A DNA stretch of 64,000 nt from Erysipelatoclostridium sp. An173 (GCF_002160495.1 NZ_NFKR01000002.1:1-64000); one strand, 5' to 3'; numbered from the stretch's first letter, positions 53,728 through 63,866 are shown. The notes: a model not told the origin generated them from the letters alone. A program made the numbers and translations.

Positions 53728-53768
53728 TTTTCTAAAAAAACGATACCATTTTTTTAGAAAAAAGGTGG
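53728..53768 (+). promoter_or_regulatory. A-U hairpin abutting the ribosome binding site
   Basis: TTTTCTAAAAAAA (53728-53740) pairs perfectly with TTTTTTTAGAAAA (53749-53761). The AGGTGG ribosome binding site (53763-53768) follows at once. Such a stem could affect initiation or RNA stability for the MetE-like gene. A switch role is only a guess. Confidence 0.4.
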
Positions 53769-53775
53769 TAGAAAA

Positions 53776-54879
53776 ATGTTAAAGATCAAATATGATATTG
53801 TTGGGTCTTTTTTAAGACCACAAGAGATAAAAGAAGCACGTAAAAAATACTTTGATGGTAAAATTAGTATTGAAGAGTTAAGAGAAGTTGAAGATCAAGA
53901 AATTGAAAAATTAGTAGCAAAAGAAGTAGAACATGGATTAAAAATCGTTACTGATGGTGAATTTAGACGTCGCTGGTGGCATTTAGACTGGTTAAAAGAA
54001 TTTGATGGTTTTACGACTAAACATTTAGAAAAAGAGCGTAATGGTCAAGTAAATAAGATTGAATTAGGAATGGTTTGTGGAAAAATAAGTTATGATCGTA
54101 GTGCTAACCATCCAGAAATACAGGCGTGGGATTTTTTATATAATTTAGTTAAAAAATATCCTGGGGTTGAAGCTAAAAAATGTATCTCAGGTCCTAATAT
54201 GATTTTAGTAGATCATTTTTTACAACTTGGGTTAAAAGAAATTCCTTATTATGGAACAGATTTAAATGCTTTGATCGATGATATTGCTCTTGCTTATCAA
54301 GAAGCGATCAAGGATTTCTATGATCATGGTTGTCGTTATTTACAAATTGATGATACATCATGGACTTATATGATCGATGCAGATTTTTGTAAAAAAGTTA
54401 GTGATTTAGGTTATCAAAAAGAAGAAGTTTTACAATGGTTTAAAACTGTTTCTACTAAAGCGTTAGAAAATAAACCTAAGGATATGATTATCGCTAATCA
54501 TTTTTGTAAAGGTAATTTTAAGGGTTATCCATTGTTTGCCGGATTATATGATTCGATAGCACCAATTATTTGTCAAATCCCTTATGATGGCTTTTTTGTT
54601 GAATATGATGATGAACGTTCTGGCTCTTTTGAACCATGGTCAATATTAAAAGGTAGTGATAAAACATTTGTAGCTGGTTTAATATCTACTAAAAATCCTG
54701 TTTTAGAAAGCCATGATGAAATTAAAAAACGTTATTTACAAGCAAAAGAAGTAGTTGGTGATAATATTGCTTTATCGCCACAATGCGGTTTTGCTTCAGT
54801 AGAAGAGGGAAACTGTATTGATGAAGAAGTTCAATGGCAAAAAATAGATTTACTAGTTTCTTGTAAAGATTTTTTATAA
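53776..54879 (+). CDS. MetE C-terminal-domain homologue (YxjG/YxjH-like methyltransferase)
   Basis: A 367-residue cobalamin-independent methionine synthase-like protein consisting of the C-terminal catalytic barrel only, as in Bacillus YxjG/YxjH. Motifs: DIVGSFLRP at the start, ISGPNMI near 140, YLQIDDTSW, IANHFCKGN with the zinc-site His-x-Cys, and a second zinc Cys in LSPQCGFAS near 340. Zinc-ligand layout is intact. It probably methylates homocysteine or a related thiol from a donor other than the triglutamate folate. RBS AGGTGG follows a hairpin. Confidence 0.85.
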   Translation: MLKIKYDIVGSFLRPQEIKEARKKYFDGKISIEELREVEDQEIEKLVAKEVEHGLKIVTDGEFRRRWWHLDWLKEFDGFTTKHLEKERNGQVNKIELGMVCGKISYDRSANHPEIQAWDFLYNLVKKYPGVEAKKCISGPNMILVDHFLQLGLKEIPYYGTDLNALIDDIALAYQEAIKDFYDHGCRYLQIDDTSWTYMIDADFCKKVSDLGYQKEEVLQWFKTVSTKALENKPKDMIIANHFCKGNFKGYPLFAGLYDSIAPIICQIPYDGFFVEYDDERSGSFEPWSILKGSDKTFVAGLISTKNPVLESHDEIKKRYLQAKEVVGDNIALSPQCGFASVEEGNCIDEEVQWQKIDLLVSCKDFL

Positions 54880-54908
54880 AAAGCTTTTGGAAATCCAAGA
54901 GCTTTTTT
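54879..54908 (+). terminator. Terminator after the MetE-like gene
   Basis: AAAAGCTTTTGGA pairs with TCCAAGAGCTTTT (with one bulge), followed by T residues. It overlaps the stop codon region. Confidence 0.8.
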
Positions 54909-55068
54909 GGTTTATAAATACTAAATTTGAAGGTTTATTAAAAAAATATGGTTAAATCATCATTTTTTAGCAGTTATTTTGTTAAGTTTTGTGGATTTTG
55001 TTTATTTTTTTACAAATTATGTATATAATATAACAATATAGTAAAATAAATGAGGGGGAAATATTGGC

Positions 55069-55983
55069 ATGAAATCTACAGAACGATATTCTTCATCGAC
55101 GGCAACACATGTAAAATTTGATGTTTATTTGCCAACTGTAATGATTCGCTATAAAGCTGTGGTCCAGATTCATCATGCCATGTCTGAGCATTCGGGACGA
55201 TATGAGCGCTTTGCTGAATATTTGGCACATGAAGGTTTTGTGGTAGTTGTAAGTGATTTTCCAGGGCATGGAACTTCATTGTTTAATTATGAACAAGGTT
55301 ATTTTGGAATTGGCGATGCTACCAAGACATTAGTAGAAGATATGCATCGGTTACGAAATATTATGGCAGCTAGATATCCGGATTTACCATATTTTATGAT
55401 TGGTAATCAATTGGGATCGCTGGTTTTAAGACAATATCTAGCTAATTATGGGGATTTTGTTCAAGGGGCTATATTGTTAGGAACTTGTGGTAAACAGCAT
55501 TTTATTAAATTAAAAAAATTGATTATTAAAGGTGATATATTATTTAAAGGACCAATGCATCGCTCAAAAACAGTTCGTAAAAATGTTATCAATAAGCTGT
55601 TTTCACATGATAAAGATAGTTATTATCAAACTGGGGATAACCGGGAAATGGCTCAGTATGTAGAAGATCCATTTACAGATTTTACATATACAAATAATGC
55701 TTATAATGAAGTGTTAGAATTGATACGTGAAGTATCACTTAATCAAAATATAAAAAAAATACCTAACTATGTTTCTATTTTAATTCTTTCTGGAGCTAAA
55801 GATCCTTTCGGTGATTTTGGGATTGGACCTAAATGGTTATATGATAATTTAAAGGCTCAAGGACAAAAAGATATAACTTTAAAACTTTATAATGATAGTC
55901 ATAATGATTTGTTACATGATAAACAACGTCTAGAAATATACCAGGATATTTTAGACTGGTTGAATAATCGGACCTTCATTTAG
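55069..55983 (+). CDS. Alpha/beta hydrolase (lysophospholipase-like) lacking the nucleophile serine
   Basis: A 304-residue alpha/beta-hydrolase-fold protein of the serine aminopeptidase/monoacylglycerol lipase group. The family layout is present: IHHAMSEHSGRYERFAEYL, DFPGHGTS, SGAKDPFGDFG (Asp245) and NDSHNDLLHD (His278). However, the nucleophile elbow reads GNQLG (112-116), so Gln114 occupies the position of the Ser in GHSMG. The DNA there is CAA and in frame, with no sign of decay elsewhere. It is probably a non-hydrolytic relative. AGGGGGA lies before ATG; the gene is monocistronic. Confidence 0.82.
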   Translation: MKSTERYSSSTATHVKFDVYLPTVMIRYKAVVQIHHAMSEHSGRYERFAEYLAHEGFVVVVSDFPGHGTSLFNYEQGYFGIGDATKTLVEDMHRLRNIMAARYPDLPYFMIGNQLGSLVLRQYLANYGDFVQGAILLGTCGKQHFIKLKKLIIKGDILFKGPMHRSKTVRKNVINKLFSHDKDSYYQTGDNREMAQYVEDPFTDFTYTNNAYNEVLELIREVSLNQNIKKIPNYVSILILSGAKDPFGDFGIGPKWLYDNLKAQGQKDITLKLYNDSHNDLLHDKQRLEIYQDILDWLNNRTFI

Positions 55984-55984
55984 A

Positions 55985-56028
55985 ACCCTTATAGTTGGTT
56001 GACAAATAACCACTATAAGGGTATTTTA
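55985..56028 (+). terminator. Terminator after the alpha/beta hydrolase gene
   Basis: ACCCTTATAGT with GGTT pairs with AACC and ACTATAAGGGT (56012-56022), followed by ATTTTAT. Two bases after the stop codon. Confidence 0.8.
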
Positions 56029-56127
56029 TATGTGCACGAAAAAAAGATATTAAACAGCTTATTGCCTTTATTTGACTTGACTGTGTTCAAGTCATTCATT
56101 GTTTATATCAAGAAAAAGGAGTAATTT

Positions 56128-57501
56128 ATGGCAGCTAAAGATATGGAAAAATTAGTAAATCACGCAAAAACAATGGGATTTGTTTACCAAGGTTCACAAA
56201 TCTATGATGGTCTTGCAAATACTTGGGATTATGGTCCTGTTGGTGTGGAAATGAAAAACAATATTAAACAATTATGGTGGAAACGTTTTATTCAACAATC
56301 ACCTTATAATGTTGGATTAGATTCTGCAATTTTTATGAACCCTAAAGTATGGGAAGCAAGTGGACATGTAAGCAGCTTTTCAGATCCTTTAATCGACTGT
56401 AAAGAATGTAAAACAAGACACCGTGCTGATAAATTAATTGAAGCTTATGATCCAAACGTTCATAGTGAAGGATGGACAAGTGAACAAACAGTTCAATATA
56501 TTAAAGATCACAACATCGTTTGTCCTAATTGTGGTAAAAGTAATTTTACTGACGTTCGTCAATTTAAATTAATGTTTGAAACAAGAATGGGTGTTGTTGA
56601 AGATGATAAATCAGTAGTTTACTTAAGACCAGAAACTGCTCAAGGGATTTTTGTAAACTTCAAAAATATTCAAAGAACAACACGTAAAAAAGTTCCTTTT
56701 GGAATTGGACAAATTGGAAAAGCATTTAGAAATGAAATTACACCAGGTAACTTTATTTTTAGAACTCGTGAATTTGAACAAATGGAATTGGAATTTTTCT
56801 GTAAACCAGATACTGACTTAGAATGGTTTGAATATTGGAAAGAATATTGTCAAAAATTCTTATTTGATTTAGGATTAAAAGAAGAAAATTTACGTTTTAG
56901 AGATCATGAAAAGGAAGAATTATCTTTCTATTCAAAAGCAACTTGCGATGTTGAATATAATTTCCCATTTGGTTGGGGTGAATTATGGGGAATCGCTGAT
57001 CGTACTGATTACGATTTAACACAACATCAAAATTATTCAAATAAATCAATGGAATATTTAGATCCAACAACAAATGAAAAATATGTTCCATATGTAATTG
57101 AACCTTCTGTTGGTGCTGATCGTTTATTCTTATCAGTACTTTGTGATAGTTATGAAGAAGAAGAGTTAGAAGGTGGCGATACAAGAACAGTAATGCATTT
57201 ACATCCTTGTGTAGCACCATTTAAAGCAGCAATTTTACCACTGACTAAAAAACAAAGTGATAAAGCAACAGAAGTATATAATTTATTATCAAAATATTTT
57301 AATTGTGAATTTGATGTCGCTGGACAAATTGGAAAACGTTATCGTCGTCAAGACGCTATTGGTACACCTTATTGTATTACTGTTGACTTTGATTCAGTAA
57401 ATGATAATACTGTAACAGTTCGTGATCGTGATACAATGGAACAAATTCGTTTACCAATTGATGAATTAGTTGATTATTTAAATAAAAAATTAATCTTTTA
57501 A
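56128..57501 (+). CDS. glyS: Glycyl-tRNA synthetase, single-chain dimeric type
   Basis: A 457-residue class II synthetase of the eukaryote/archaea-like alpha2 type, also usual in Firmicutes of this kind. Features: motif 1 around [14 protein letters not shown], a zinc-like pair CKEC...CPNC in the insertion, motif 2 with [21 protein letters not shown], motif 3 in [12 protein letters not shown], and a C-terminal anticodon-binding domain from about 365. AAAGGAG precedes ATG. A GACTTGA/TCAAGTC hairpin near 56080-56098 lies upstream but no T-box is seen. First of a core gene run with dnaG and rpoD. Confidence 0.96.
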   Translation: MAAKDMEKLVNHAKTMGFVYQGSQIYDGLANTWDYGPVGVEMKNNIKQLWWKRFIQQSPYNVGLDSAIFMNPKVWEASGHVSSFSDPLIDCKECKTRHRADKLIEAYDPNVHSEGWTSEQTVQYIKDHNIVCPNCGKSNFTDVRQFKLMFETRMGVVEDDKSVVYLRPETAQGIFVNFKNIQRTTRKKVPFGIGQIGKAFRNEITPGNFIFRTREFEQMELEFFCKPDTDLEWFEYWKEYCQKFLFDLGLKEENLRFRDHEKEELSFYSKATCDVEYNFPFGWGELWGIADRTDYDLTQHQNYSNKSMEYLDPTTNEKYVPYVIEPSVGADRLFLSVLCDSYEEEELEGGDTRTVMHLHPCVAPFKAAILPLTKKQSDKATEVYNLLSKYFNCEFDVAGQIGKRYRRQDAIGTPYCITVDFDSVNDNTVTVRDRDTMEQIRLPIDELVDYLNKKLIF

Positions 57502-57516
57502 TAAGGAGCTGATTAG

Positions 57517-59274
57517 ATGCCAAGACTATCACCGGAAAAGATCACGGAAATTAGACAAAGTGTTGATATAGTTGATGTGATTGGTACATATTTGCCACTG
57601 CAAAAAAAGGGGCGTAATTATCTTGCTTTATGTCCTTTTCATGATGATTCTAATCCTTCAATGTCAATTTCACCAGAACGTCAGATTTATAAGTGTTTTG
57701 TTTGTGATCATGCTGGTAATGTCTTTACTTTTTTAAAAGATTATCTAAAAATCCCCTACATTGAAGCTGTCAAGATGGTAGCTCAAATGGGTAATGTTGA
57801 TATTAGTCAATATAACCTAGAAAATCGGGTTAAACATGTTGATGAAAAATTAGAACCATTATTTTTAATGCATGAAGAGGCCAATAAGATTTATCGTCAC
57901 TATTTGACGACAAAACTTGCTTTAACAGCTAAAGAGTATTTAGATAAACGACAAATGGATGATGAAATAATTGAAACATTTGAAATTGGCTATGCACCTT
58001 CTAACCAGATTTTATTAAAAGCTTTTGAAAAAATGAATTTTGATAAAGTAAAAATGTATGAATCTGGTTTGATCATCGAAGCTGGTAATGGCTATGATCG
58101 CTTTGTTGATCGAATCATGTTCCCGCTTCACGATGCCCTTGGAAGAGTCGTTGGTTTTAGTGGGCGAATTTATCAGCCTAGTCAAAATGAATCTAAATAT
58201 ATGAATTCCCCAGAATCAGCCATATTTATTAAAGGGAATACTTTATATAATTATCACCGAGTAGGTGAAGCAACACGTCAGGCTGGATATGTAATTATTA
58301 CTGAAGGGTTCATGGATGTTATTGCCTTTTATAAAGCTGGAATAAAAAATGTTTTAGCTATTATGGGGACTGCTTTAACTAATGGTCATATTCAGTTATT
58401 AAAACGATTGACACGAACTATCTATCTTTGTTTAGATGGCGATCGGGCTGGACGTAATGCAACAATAAAGAGTATGGAAATATTGTTACAAGCTGGTTTT
58501 AAAGTTAAGGTTATTGCTTTGCCAGATGGTTTGGATCCTGATGAGTTTTTAAATCAGCAAGGACAAGCAGCACTTCAAGTATTAGTAAATAATCCGTTAT
58601 CAGCTTTAGATTTTAAAATGGATTATTATTATGAAATGACTAATATGAATAATTATGAAAATCGTAAACAGTATTTAGAGATGATTGCTCGAGATATTAG
58701 CAATCTTGATGATATTGTTGATCAAGATTATTATGTCCAGAAACTAGAGAAAAAATCCGGATTTTCTAAAAATATTATTGAACAATTAATTTATAAAAAT
58801 ACGATGCAGATAGTTAATCAGGTTAAACAGGTTAATTATCCAGTTAAAAAGCAATCGACAAAATTGCTTGATAAATATACTCAAGCTCAACAAGATTTAT
58901 TATATTATATGATGCTTGATAAAAATGTCGCATTAAAGTATGAAGCGAAGATTGGATTTATGATTGAAGATAATTATCGAATTATCGCTTCATACATTGT
59001 TGATTATTATCGCCAAAATCCAGTTTTAGAAATTGCAGATTTTATTGATAGTATTGAAGATGAGAATTTAGTCCAAAATATTATTGAAATTTCGCAATTA
59101 GAATTACCAGAATTGAAGGATTATCAAGCAATTGATGATTATATAAAAGTAATTAAAGAAAAAACTGTAATTATGCGTAAAAAGGAATTAACAGATGCTT
59201 TGGCTAATACGTTTGATCCTAAACAAAAAGCCCAGATTTTAAAAGAAATCATAGCATTGAAAGATAAGGAGTAA
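57517..59274 (+). CDS. dnaG: DNA primase
   Basis: Synthesises RNA primers for replication. 585 residues. An N-terminal CHC2 zinc finger ([12 protein letters not shown]...CFVCDHAGN, about 40-65) is followed by the catalytic core with the TOPRIM domain ([17 protein letters not shown] near 262 and [12 protein letters not shown]), and the DnaB-binding C-terminal region, which is diverged. It lies 15 bases after glyS and four before rpoD, the classic macromolecular synthesis arrangement. Confidence 0.96.
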   Translation: MPRLSPEKITEIRQSVDIVDVIGTYLPLQKKGRNYLALCPFHDDSNPSMSISPERQIYKCFVCDHAGNVFTFLKDYLKIPYIEAVKMVAQMGNVDISQYNLENRVKHVDEKLEPLFLMHEEANKIYRHYLTTKLALTAKEYLDKRQMDDEIIETFEIGYAPSNQILLKAFEKMNFDKVKMYESGLIIEAGNGYDRFVDRIMFPLHDALGRVVGFSGRIYQPSQNESKYMNSPESAIFIKGNTLYNYHRVGEATRQAGYVIITEGFMDVIAFYKAGIKNVLAIMGTALTNGHIQLLKRLTRTIYLCLDGDRAGRNATIKSMEILLQAGFKVKVIALPDGLDPDEFLNQQGQAALQVLVNNPLSALDFKMDYYYEMTNMNNYENRKQYLEMIARDISNLDDIVDQDYYVQKLEKKSGFSKNIIEQLIYKNTMQIVNQVKQVNYPVKKQSTKLLDKYTQAQQDLLYYMMLDKNVALKYEAKIGFMIEDNYRIIASYIVDYYRQNPVLEIADFIDSIEDENLVQNIIEISQLELPELKDYQAIDDYIKVIKEKTVIMRKKELTDALANTFDPKQKAQILKEIIALKDKE

Positions 59275-59278
59275 TTGT

Positions 59279-60535
59279 ATGAAGAAAAAAAGTGTAACTG
59301 CACTATCGTTTGATGATTTGAAAAATATTGTTTTAAATGATGCCAAAAAAGGAAATGGTATTTTGACACAAGATCAAATAGATAATTATTTATCTACTTA
59401 TGATCTAAGTGATGAAATGGCTGAAGATTTACTAGAATTCATCGGTCAAAATGATATTGTTATTTCTGACGATGGATTAGATGATTTAGATGTTGAAGAT
59501 GATGTTTTATTAGCTGGTGTTCCTGATGATTTAGGATTAGATGATGATTTAGGTCTTGATGATGACTTAGGATTGGATGATGATACACCTGATTTAGATT
59601 TTGCTGGTGATTTTGATATGATGACTGGTGATACAATTCATATGTATCAAGTTGCTGAATCTGATGCTGAAATGGATCAAAATCAATTAGGAAGCAATGT
59701 TAAAATCAACGATCCAGTTAAAATGTATTTAAAAGAAATTGGACGTGTTGAACTGTTAACGCATGATGAAGAAATCTCTTTAGCAAAAAGAATTTTAGAA
59801 GGTGACGAGGAAGCTAAAAAACAATTAGCAGCTGCCAATTTACGTTTAGTTGTTTCTATTGCTAAAAGATATGTGGGACGTGGAATGTTATTTTTGGATT
59901 TGATTCAAGAAGGAAATATGGGGCTTATTAAAGCTGTTGAAAAATTTGATTATACTAAAGGATTCAAATTTTCAACTTATGCAACATGGTGGATTCGTCA
60001 GGCAATTACTAGAGCAATTGCTGATCAAGCTAGAACAATTCGTATTCCTGTTCATATGGTAGAAACAATTAATAAATTAACTAGAATTCAAAGACAATTA
60101 ATTCAAGAGTTAGGTCGTGAACCAACAGCAGAAGAAATTGCTGAAAGAGTTGATGGTATGTCACCAGAAAAAGTTCGTGAAATTCAAAAGATTTCTTTAG
60201 AACCAGTATCATTAGAAACACCTATTGGTGAAGAAGATGATTCACATTTAGGCGATTTCATTGAAGATGAAGGGGCAATGTCTCCTGATGATTATGCAGC
60301 TAACGAACTTTTAAAAGATGAATTAAATGAAGTTTTATTAGAGTTAACTGATCGTGAAGAAAAAGTTTTACGATTAAGATTTGGTCTTGATGATGGTCGT
60401 ACTAGAACATTAGAAGAAGTTGGAAAAGAATTCAGTGTTACTAGAGAAAGAATTCGTCAAATTGAAGCTAAAGCTTTAAGAAAATTAAAACATCCATCAC
60501 GTTCAAAACGATTAAAGGATTTCTTAGATCGCTAA
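59279..60535 (+). CDS. rpoD: RNA polymerase primary sigma factor
   Basis: Housekeeping sigma factor of 418 residues. Region 1.1-like N-terminus, an acidic linker (about 64-108) with three tandem copies of LGLDDD (85-102), then region 1.2 ([18 protein letters not shown]), 2.4 ([15 protein letters not shown]), 3 and 4.2 ([31 protein letters not shown]). All core parts are well conserved. The Asp-rich repeat is unusual in its regularity. dnaG precedes by four bases and trmK follows by one. Confidence 0.97.
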   Translation: MKKKSVTALSFDDLKNIVLNDAKKGNGILTQDQIDNYLSTYDLSDEMAEDLLEFIGQNDIVISDDGLDDLDVEDDVLLAGVPDDLGLDDDLGLDDDLGLDDDTPDLDFAGDFDMMTGDTIHMYQVAESDAEMDQNQLGSNVKINDPVKMYLKEIGRVELLTHDEEISLAKRILEGDEEAKKQLAAANLRLVVSIAKRYVGRGMLFLDLIQEGNMGLIKAVEKFDYTKGFKFSTYATWWIRQAITRAIADQARTIRIPVHMVETINKLTRIQRQLIQELGREPTAEEIAERVDGMSPEKVREIQKISLEPVSLETPIGEEDDSHLGDFIEDEGAMSPDDYAANELLKDELNEVLLELTDREEKVLRLRFGLDDGRTRTLEEVGKEFSVTRERIRQIEAKALRKLKHPSRSKRLKDFLDR

Positions 60536-60536
60536 A

Positions 60537-61229
60537 ATGAAACTATCAAAAAGATTACAGCTAATTGCTGATGTAATTAGTGAATATAAACAAGGAAGCA
60601 CTTTAGCAGATATTGGCAGTGATCATGGTTATTTGCCTTGTTATTTAGTAAAAAATCAAATAATTACATGTGCTTATGCTTGTGATGTGGCTAAAGGGCC
60701 ATTAGAGTCAGCTAAAGAAACGATTAAAATGCATGGTTTAGAAGATCAGGTCTTTGCCCTGTTAGGAAATGGGTTAGATCCACTTATTAATCGCCAGGTT
60801 GATATGATAAGTATTAGTGGCATGGGTTCTTATTTGATTAGTGAAATCTTAGATGCTCATCGTGAGTATTTAAGAGGAGTTAAAGTAATGTTTTTACAAG
60901 CTAATGCTAATAATGATCACTTACGCAAGTATCTCTTTGCCAATGACTGGATCATTGTTGATGAAAGAATGGTTAAAGATGCTGGACATATATATGAAGT
61001 GATGGTTGTTACTAGTCGAAAAAATAAAGCAATTACTTATACGCGAAAAGATGAAGAATTTGGACCGATTCTGATTAATAATCAAGGCTCTTTATTTAAA
61101 GAAAAATGGGAAAAACAATATCGTGTTTATCAAAAAATTCAAACTACTTTACCACACGATCATCCCCGTTATCATGAAATTAGTGATAAAATGAAAATGA
61201 TAGAGGAGGTATTACATGAACGGAGCTAA
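60537..61229 (+). CDS. trmK: tRNA (adenine(22)-N1)-methyltransferase
   Basis: A 230-residue SAM-dependent enzyme that methylates A22 of tRNA, homologue of Bacillus YqfN/TrmK. The SAM-binding loop is LADIGSDHGYLPCYL (about 23-37); the SGMGSYLISEIL motif near 94 and FLQANANNDHLRKYL near 120 are typical, with a helical C-terminal extension. The start lies one base after the rpoD stop with little ribosome binding site, so translation is probably coupled. It overlaps nif3 by 14 bases. Confidence 0.93.
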   Translation: MKLSKRLQLIADVISEYKQGSTLADIGSDHGYLPCYLVKNQIITCAYACDVAKGPLESAKETIKMHGLEDQVFALLGNGLDPLINRQVDMISISGMGSYLISEILDAHREYLRGVKVMFLQANANNDHLRKYLFANDWIIVDERMVKDAGHIYEVMVVTSRKNKAITYTRKDEEFGPILINNQGSLFKEKWEKQYRVYQKIQTTLPHDHPRYHEISDKMKMIEEVLHERS

Positions 61230-61968
61230 TATCATTGCCCATTTAGAAAAATATTTTCCTTTACATTTACAAATGTCCTGGGATAAATGTGGGGTTCAAT
61301 GTGGTAATGTTGATAAAGAAATTAATAAAGTTATGGTAGCTTTAAATGCTGATATTATCAGTTTACAAAAAGCAATTGATAACGATTGTCAAATGTTAGT
61401 TACTCATCATCCATTCTGGTTAGAAGAAGTTAATAACTTAAATACTAATAATCATCATGGTAAGTTTATGGAATTAGCATTTAAAAATGATATCTTAGTT
61501 TATAGTTTACATACTTGTTTAGACCGTGGTCAAAATGGAATTTCAATGAATGACTGGTTAATTAATGCTTTGGATGTAACTGATGTTAAATGTTATGATG
61601 AACTTGAAGTTGGAAAAATGGCAACATTAAAACAACCATGTCTGACTAGTGAACTTGTTGATCGAGTTAAAAAAGTTTATAACGTGCCAGTACGTTTAGC
61701 GGGAAAAGAAAAGTTAATTAAAACAGTAGCTATTTGTGGTGGTAGTGGTAGTGATGATTTGCAACAATTAGTTAATCGTGTTGATGCCTATATTACTGGT
61801 GATAGTAAACATCGTCATGCCAAGTATGCTTTAGATCATGACATTGTATTAATTGATGTTCCTCATCATTTAGAAGTTATCATGGAAGATAAATTAGTTG
61901 AAATTTTAAACGAATTGGATATTGAAGCAATTAGTGCAAAAAGCCAGGATTATTTTAAATATTATTAA
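61216..61968 (+). CDS. Nif3-like dinuclear metal center protein (YqfO)
   Basis: A 250-residue Nif3/DUF34 family protein. Metal-ligand motifs: LVTHHPFW (about 56-63), YSLHTCLD near 96 and the C-terminal DVPHHLEVIMED. The YqfO-type insertion domain of Bacillus (about 100 residues) is absent, as in the short form. Proposed as a GTP cyclohydrolase I type 2 by name only; its role is unsettled. The order rpoD-trmK-nif3 is conserved in Firmicutes. GAGGAGG precedes ATG. Confidence 0.92.
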   Translation: MNGANIIAHLEKYFPLHLQMSWDKCGVQCGNVDKEINKVMVALNADIISLQKAIDNDCQMLVTHHPFWLEEVNNLNTNNHHGKFMELAFKNDILVYSLHTCLDRGQNGISMNDWLINALDVTDVKCYDELEVGKMATLKQPCLTSELVDRVKKVYNVPVRLAGKEKLIKTVAICGGSGSDDLQQLVNRVDAYITGDSKHRHAKYALDHDIVLIDVPHHLEVIMEDKLVEILNELDIEAISAKSQDYFKYY

Positions 61969-62002
61969 AACAGTGTTTAGTTAAATTCTAAACACTGTTT
62001 TT
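61967..62002. terminator. Bidirectional terminator after nif3
   Basis: A perfect 14-bp stem AAAACAGTGTTTAG (61967-61980) against CTAAACACTGTTTT (61988-62001). It ends the dnaG-rpoD run and the convergent HAD gene. Confidence 0.92.
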
Positions 62003-62004
62003 CA

Positions 62005-62856
62005 TTAAATTAAATTATGGCGTTTCATGGCATTGTAGATACCATCATTAGTAATATCATCAGTTACTTCATCGGCAACCGCTTTTAAACCTTCTTTAGC
62101 GTTACCAACGGCAATACCAACATTTACATATTCAAGCATTTCTTTATCATTCATGCCATCACCAAAAGCATAAGTATTTTTACGATCAATTCCTAAATGA
62201 TTAATTAAAGTTTCAATAGCATTAGCCTTATGAATATTAGGAACTGATAATTCACCACTGTCATCACCAAACATAGGTACTGTACAATGAATAACATTAA
62301 ATTCATTTTTGAATTCATTAATAATATCATCAAAAGGAATATTTGGATTTTCTAAAAAACAAGCTTTATTAATATCATCACGGCGTAATTCTTCACCTTC
62401 AATCAAAGCATTAATAAAGTGATTTTCTTTACGTTGCCAGCGTTTTCTAGCTTCTAAATCATTTTCGATATCACCATAAATAATACGCTCCAATCTTTTT
62501 ACAAGATTTTTACTAGCAAATAAACCACCATTACTTTCAACATAGTAATCAAAATTATTAGCTTCAAAATAATCAACCATATGATTTACAGCCTCTTTAG
62601 TAACTTTTTTGTGATAAAGCATGGTATCACCGATTTCAACATAACCGCCACCAGCACCAATAACACCATCAATACCACAATCAAGGATAAAATCATAGAT
62701 TTCAGCTTTACTTCTACCAGTACATAAATATACTAGATTTCCTTTAGCTCTAGTTAAAGCAATTGCTTTTTTAGTTGATTCAGGGACATATTCAACCCCA
62801 TCAACTCCGGCAACTAAAGTACCGTCAACATCAAAAAATATAATCTTTTTTTCCAT
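62005..62856 (-). CDS. Cof-type HAD-IIB phosphatase, second copy
   Basis: A 283-residue sugar-phosphatase-like HAD protein. Motif I FFDVDGTLV, motif II CTGRSKAEI, the conserved Lys in IHKANAI, and motif IV FGDGMNDKEML. Cap type C2B. It shares the fold but little close sequence with the copy at 6877-7734 and differs in the cap, so the substrate is likely different. Own GAAAGAA ribosome binding site, monocistronic. Confidence 0.9.
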   Translation of the reverse strand: MEKKIIFFDVDGTLVAGVDGVEYVPESTKKAIALTRAKGNLVYLCTGRSKAEIYDFILDCGIDGVIGAGGGYVEIGDTMLYHKKVTKEAVNHMVDYFEANNFDYYVESNGGLFASKNLVKRLERIIYGDIENDLEARKRWQRKENHFINALIEGEELRRDDINKACFLENPNIPFDDIINEFKNEFNVIHCTVPMFGDDSGELSVPNIHKANAIETLINHLGIDRKNTYAFGDGMNDKEMLEYVNVGIAVGNAKEGLKAVADEVTDDITNDGIYNAMKRHNLI

Positions 62857-62937
62857 ATTCTTTCTCCATTATTTATTATTAACATCCTGCATTATATCAT
62901 CGTTGTAATTAGAACATTATTATTTTCAAATTATGAA

Positions 62938-63849
62938 TTAAATTATTTTGCTCATATCAAGTTCTGGTTTTTGATAAGTATTATGATCTTGATAATCAAA
63001 TTGTTTTAAATATTCAATCACCTGATTAGTTAAATATGTTGGTGTTGAAGCCCCAGAACTAACAGCAGCGATTTTTTTGTTTTTAAGCAATTCAATATCA
63101 ATATCATGAACACTTTCAATCATATATGTCTCTTTTAAAGATTTTTCTTTAGCTATATTAGCTAATTTTTTAGTGTTATTGGAATGAGGATCACCAACAA
63201 TAAAGACAATATCAACTTCTTGAGGAATTTTTGCAATAGCTTCCTGACGAATAGTTGTCGCTTGACAGGTTTCTTTAGCGATTGTTAAATTAGGAAGTTT
63301 TTCTTTGGCGTAATTACAAATTTGATAAACATCATATAATGACATTGTAGTCTGGTTAGTAATTACATAATTTTTATTAGGATCTAATTTATCAATATCG
63401 AGATTTTGTTCGATTAAATGAATATGTTTAGGATCAATACCTAATGAACCTTCAGATTCAGGATGACCATTTTTACCAATATATAATACTTCATAATCTT
63501 TAGCTAAATATTCTTTAATTAAATCATGAGTTTTGATTACATCAAGACATGTTGCATCAATAACTTCTAGTTTTTTTTCTTTAGCTTTTTTTATTACTTT
63601 TTCATCAACACCATGAGCAGTGATGATTATCGTACCATGATCAACCTGGTCTAGTAATTCTAATCGTGATGCTCCTTTTTTATCGAGGGTTTTAATACCA
63701 AGATTTTTAAGGGCATCAACAATATACTGGTTATGGACGATCATACCTAAAATATAAACATCTTTTTTATTTGCTTGTTGCTTAGCTATTTGAATAGCTC
63801 TAACAACGCCTTTACAATAGCCTCTTGGACTAATTGGATATACTTTCAT
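62938..63849 (-). CDS. ispH: 4-Hydroxy-3-methylbut-2-enyl diphosphate reductase
   Basis: Last step of the MEP pathway, giving IPP and DMAPP; a cytosolic [4Fe-4S] enzyme of 303 residues. The three cluster cysteines are Cys12 (GYCKG), Cys101 (DATCLDV) and Cys195 (KETCQAT). His41-equivalent and His in TAHG (near 79) and the catalytic Glu/Asn loop are present. It ends SSGASTPTYL. A GAGGTGA site lies before ATG; the end of an upstream gene is 17 bases away, so it may belong to that transcript. Confidence 0.95.
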   Translation of the reverse strand: MKVYPISPRGYCKGVVRAIQIAKQQANKKDVYILGMIVHNQYIVDALKNLGIKTLDKKGASRLELLDQVDHGTIIITAHGVDEKVIKKAKEKKLEVIDATCLDVIKTHDLIKEYLAKDYEVLYIGKNGHPESEGSLGIDPKHIHLIEQNLDIDKLDPNKNYVITNQTTMSLYDVYQICNYAKEKLPNLTIAKETCQATTIRQEAIAKIPQEVDIVFIVGDPHSNNTKKLANIAKEKSLKETYMIESVHDIDIELLKNKKIAAVSSGASTPTYLTNQVIEYLKQFDYQDHNTYQKPELDMSKII

Positions 63850-63866
63850 TTAAGTCACCTCGAAAT

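Larger units (their letters stand above)
52927..53775 (+). other. Long gene-free region with several hairpins
   Basis: No coding sequence is supported in these 849 bases. They hold the lacZ terminator and, after it, inverted repeats: GGAACAAT/ATTGTTCC (53282-53311), ATGTAG/CTACAT (53371-53388), AAAAAAGG/CCTTTTTT (53563-53583), a 21-bp palindrome (53680-53700) and a 13-bp A-U stem (53728-53761) next to the next gene. No T-box or SAM-box motif was found. Confidence 0.6.

Noticed and set aside
52927-53775. Possible SAM riboswitch or Met T-box for the MetE-like gene
   Set aside because: None of the conserved S-box or T-box motifs could be found by eye.
56023-56127. Possible glycine T-box before glyS
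   Set aside because: Only about 100 bases and a small GACTTGA/TCAAGTC hairpin; no T-box motif and no stem I consensus.
56897-57220. 107-residue minus-strand frame inside glyS
   Set aside because: Antisense shadow of a conserved gene; no start site.
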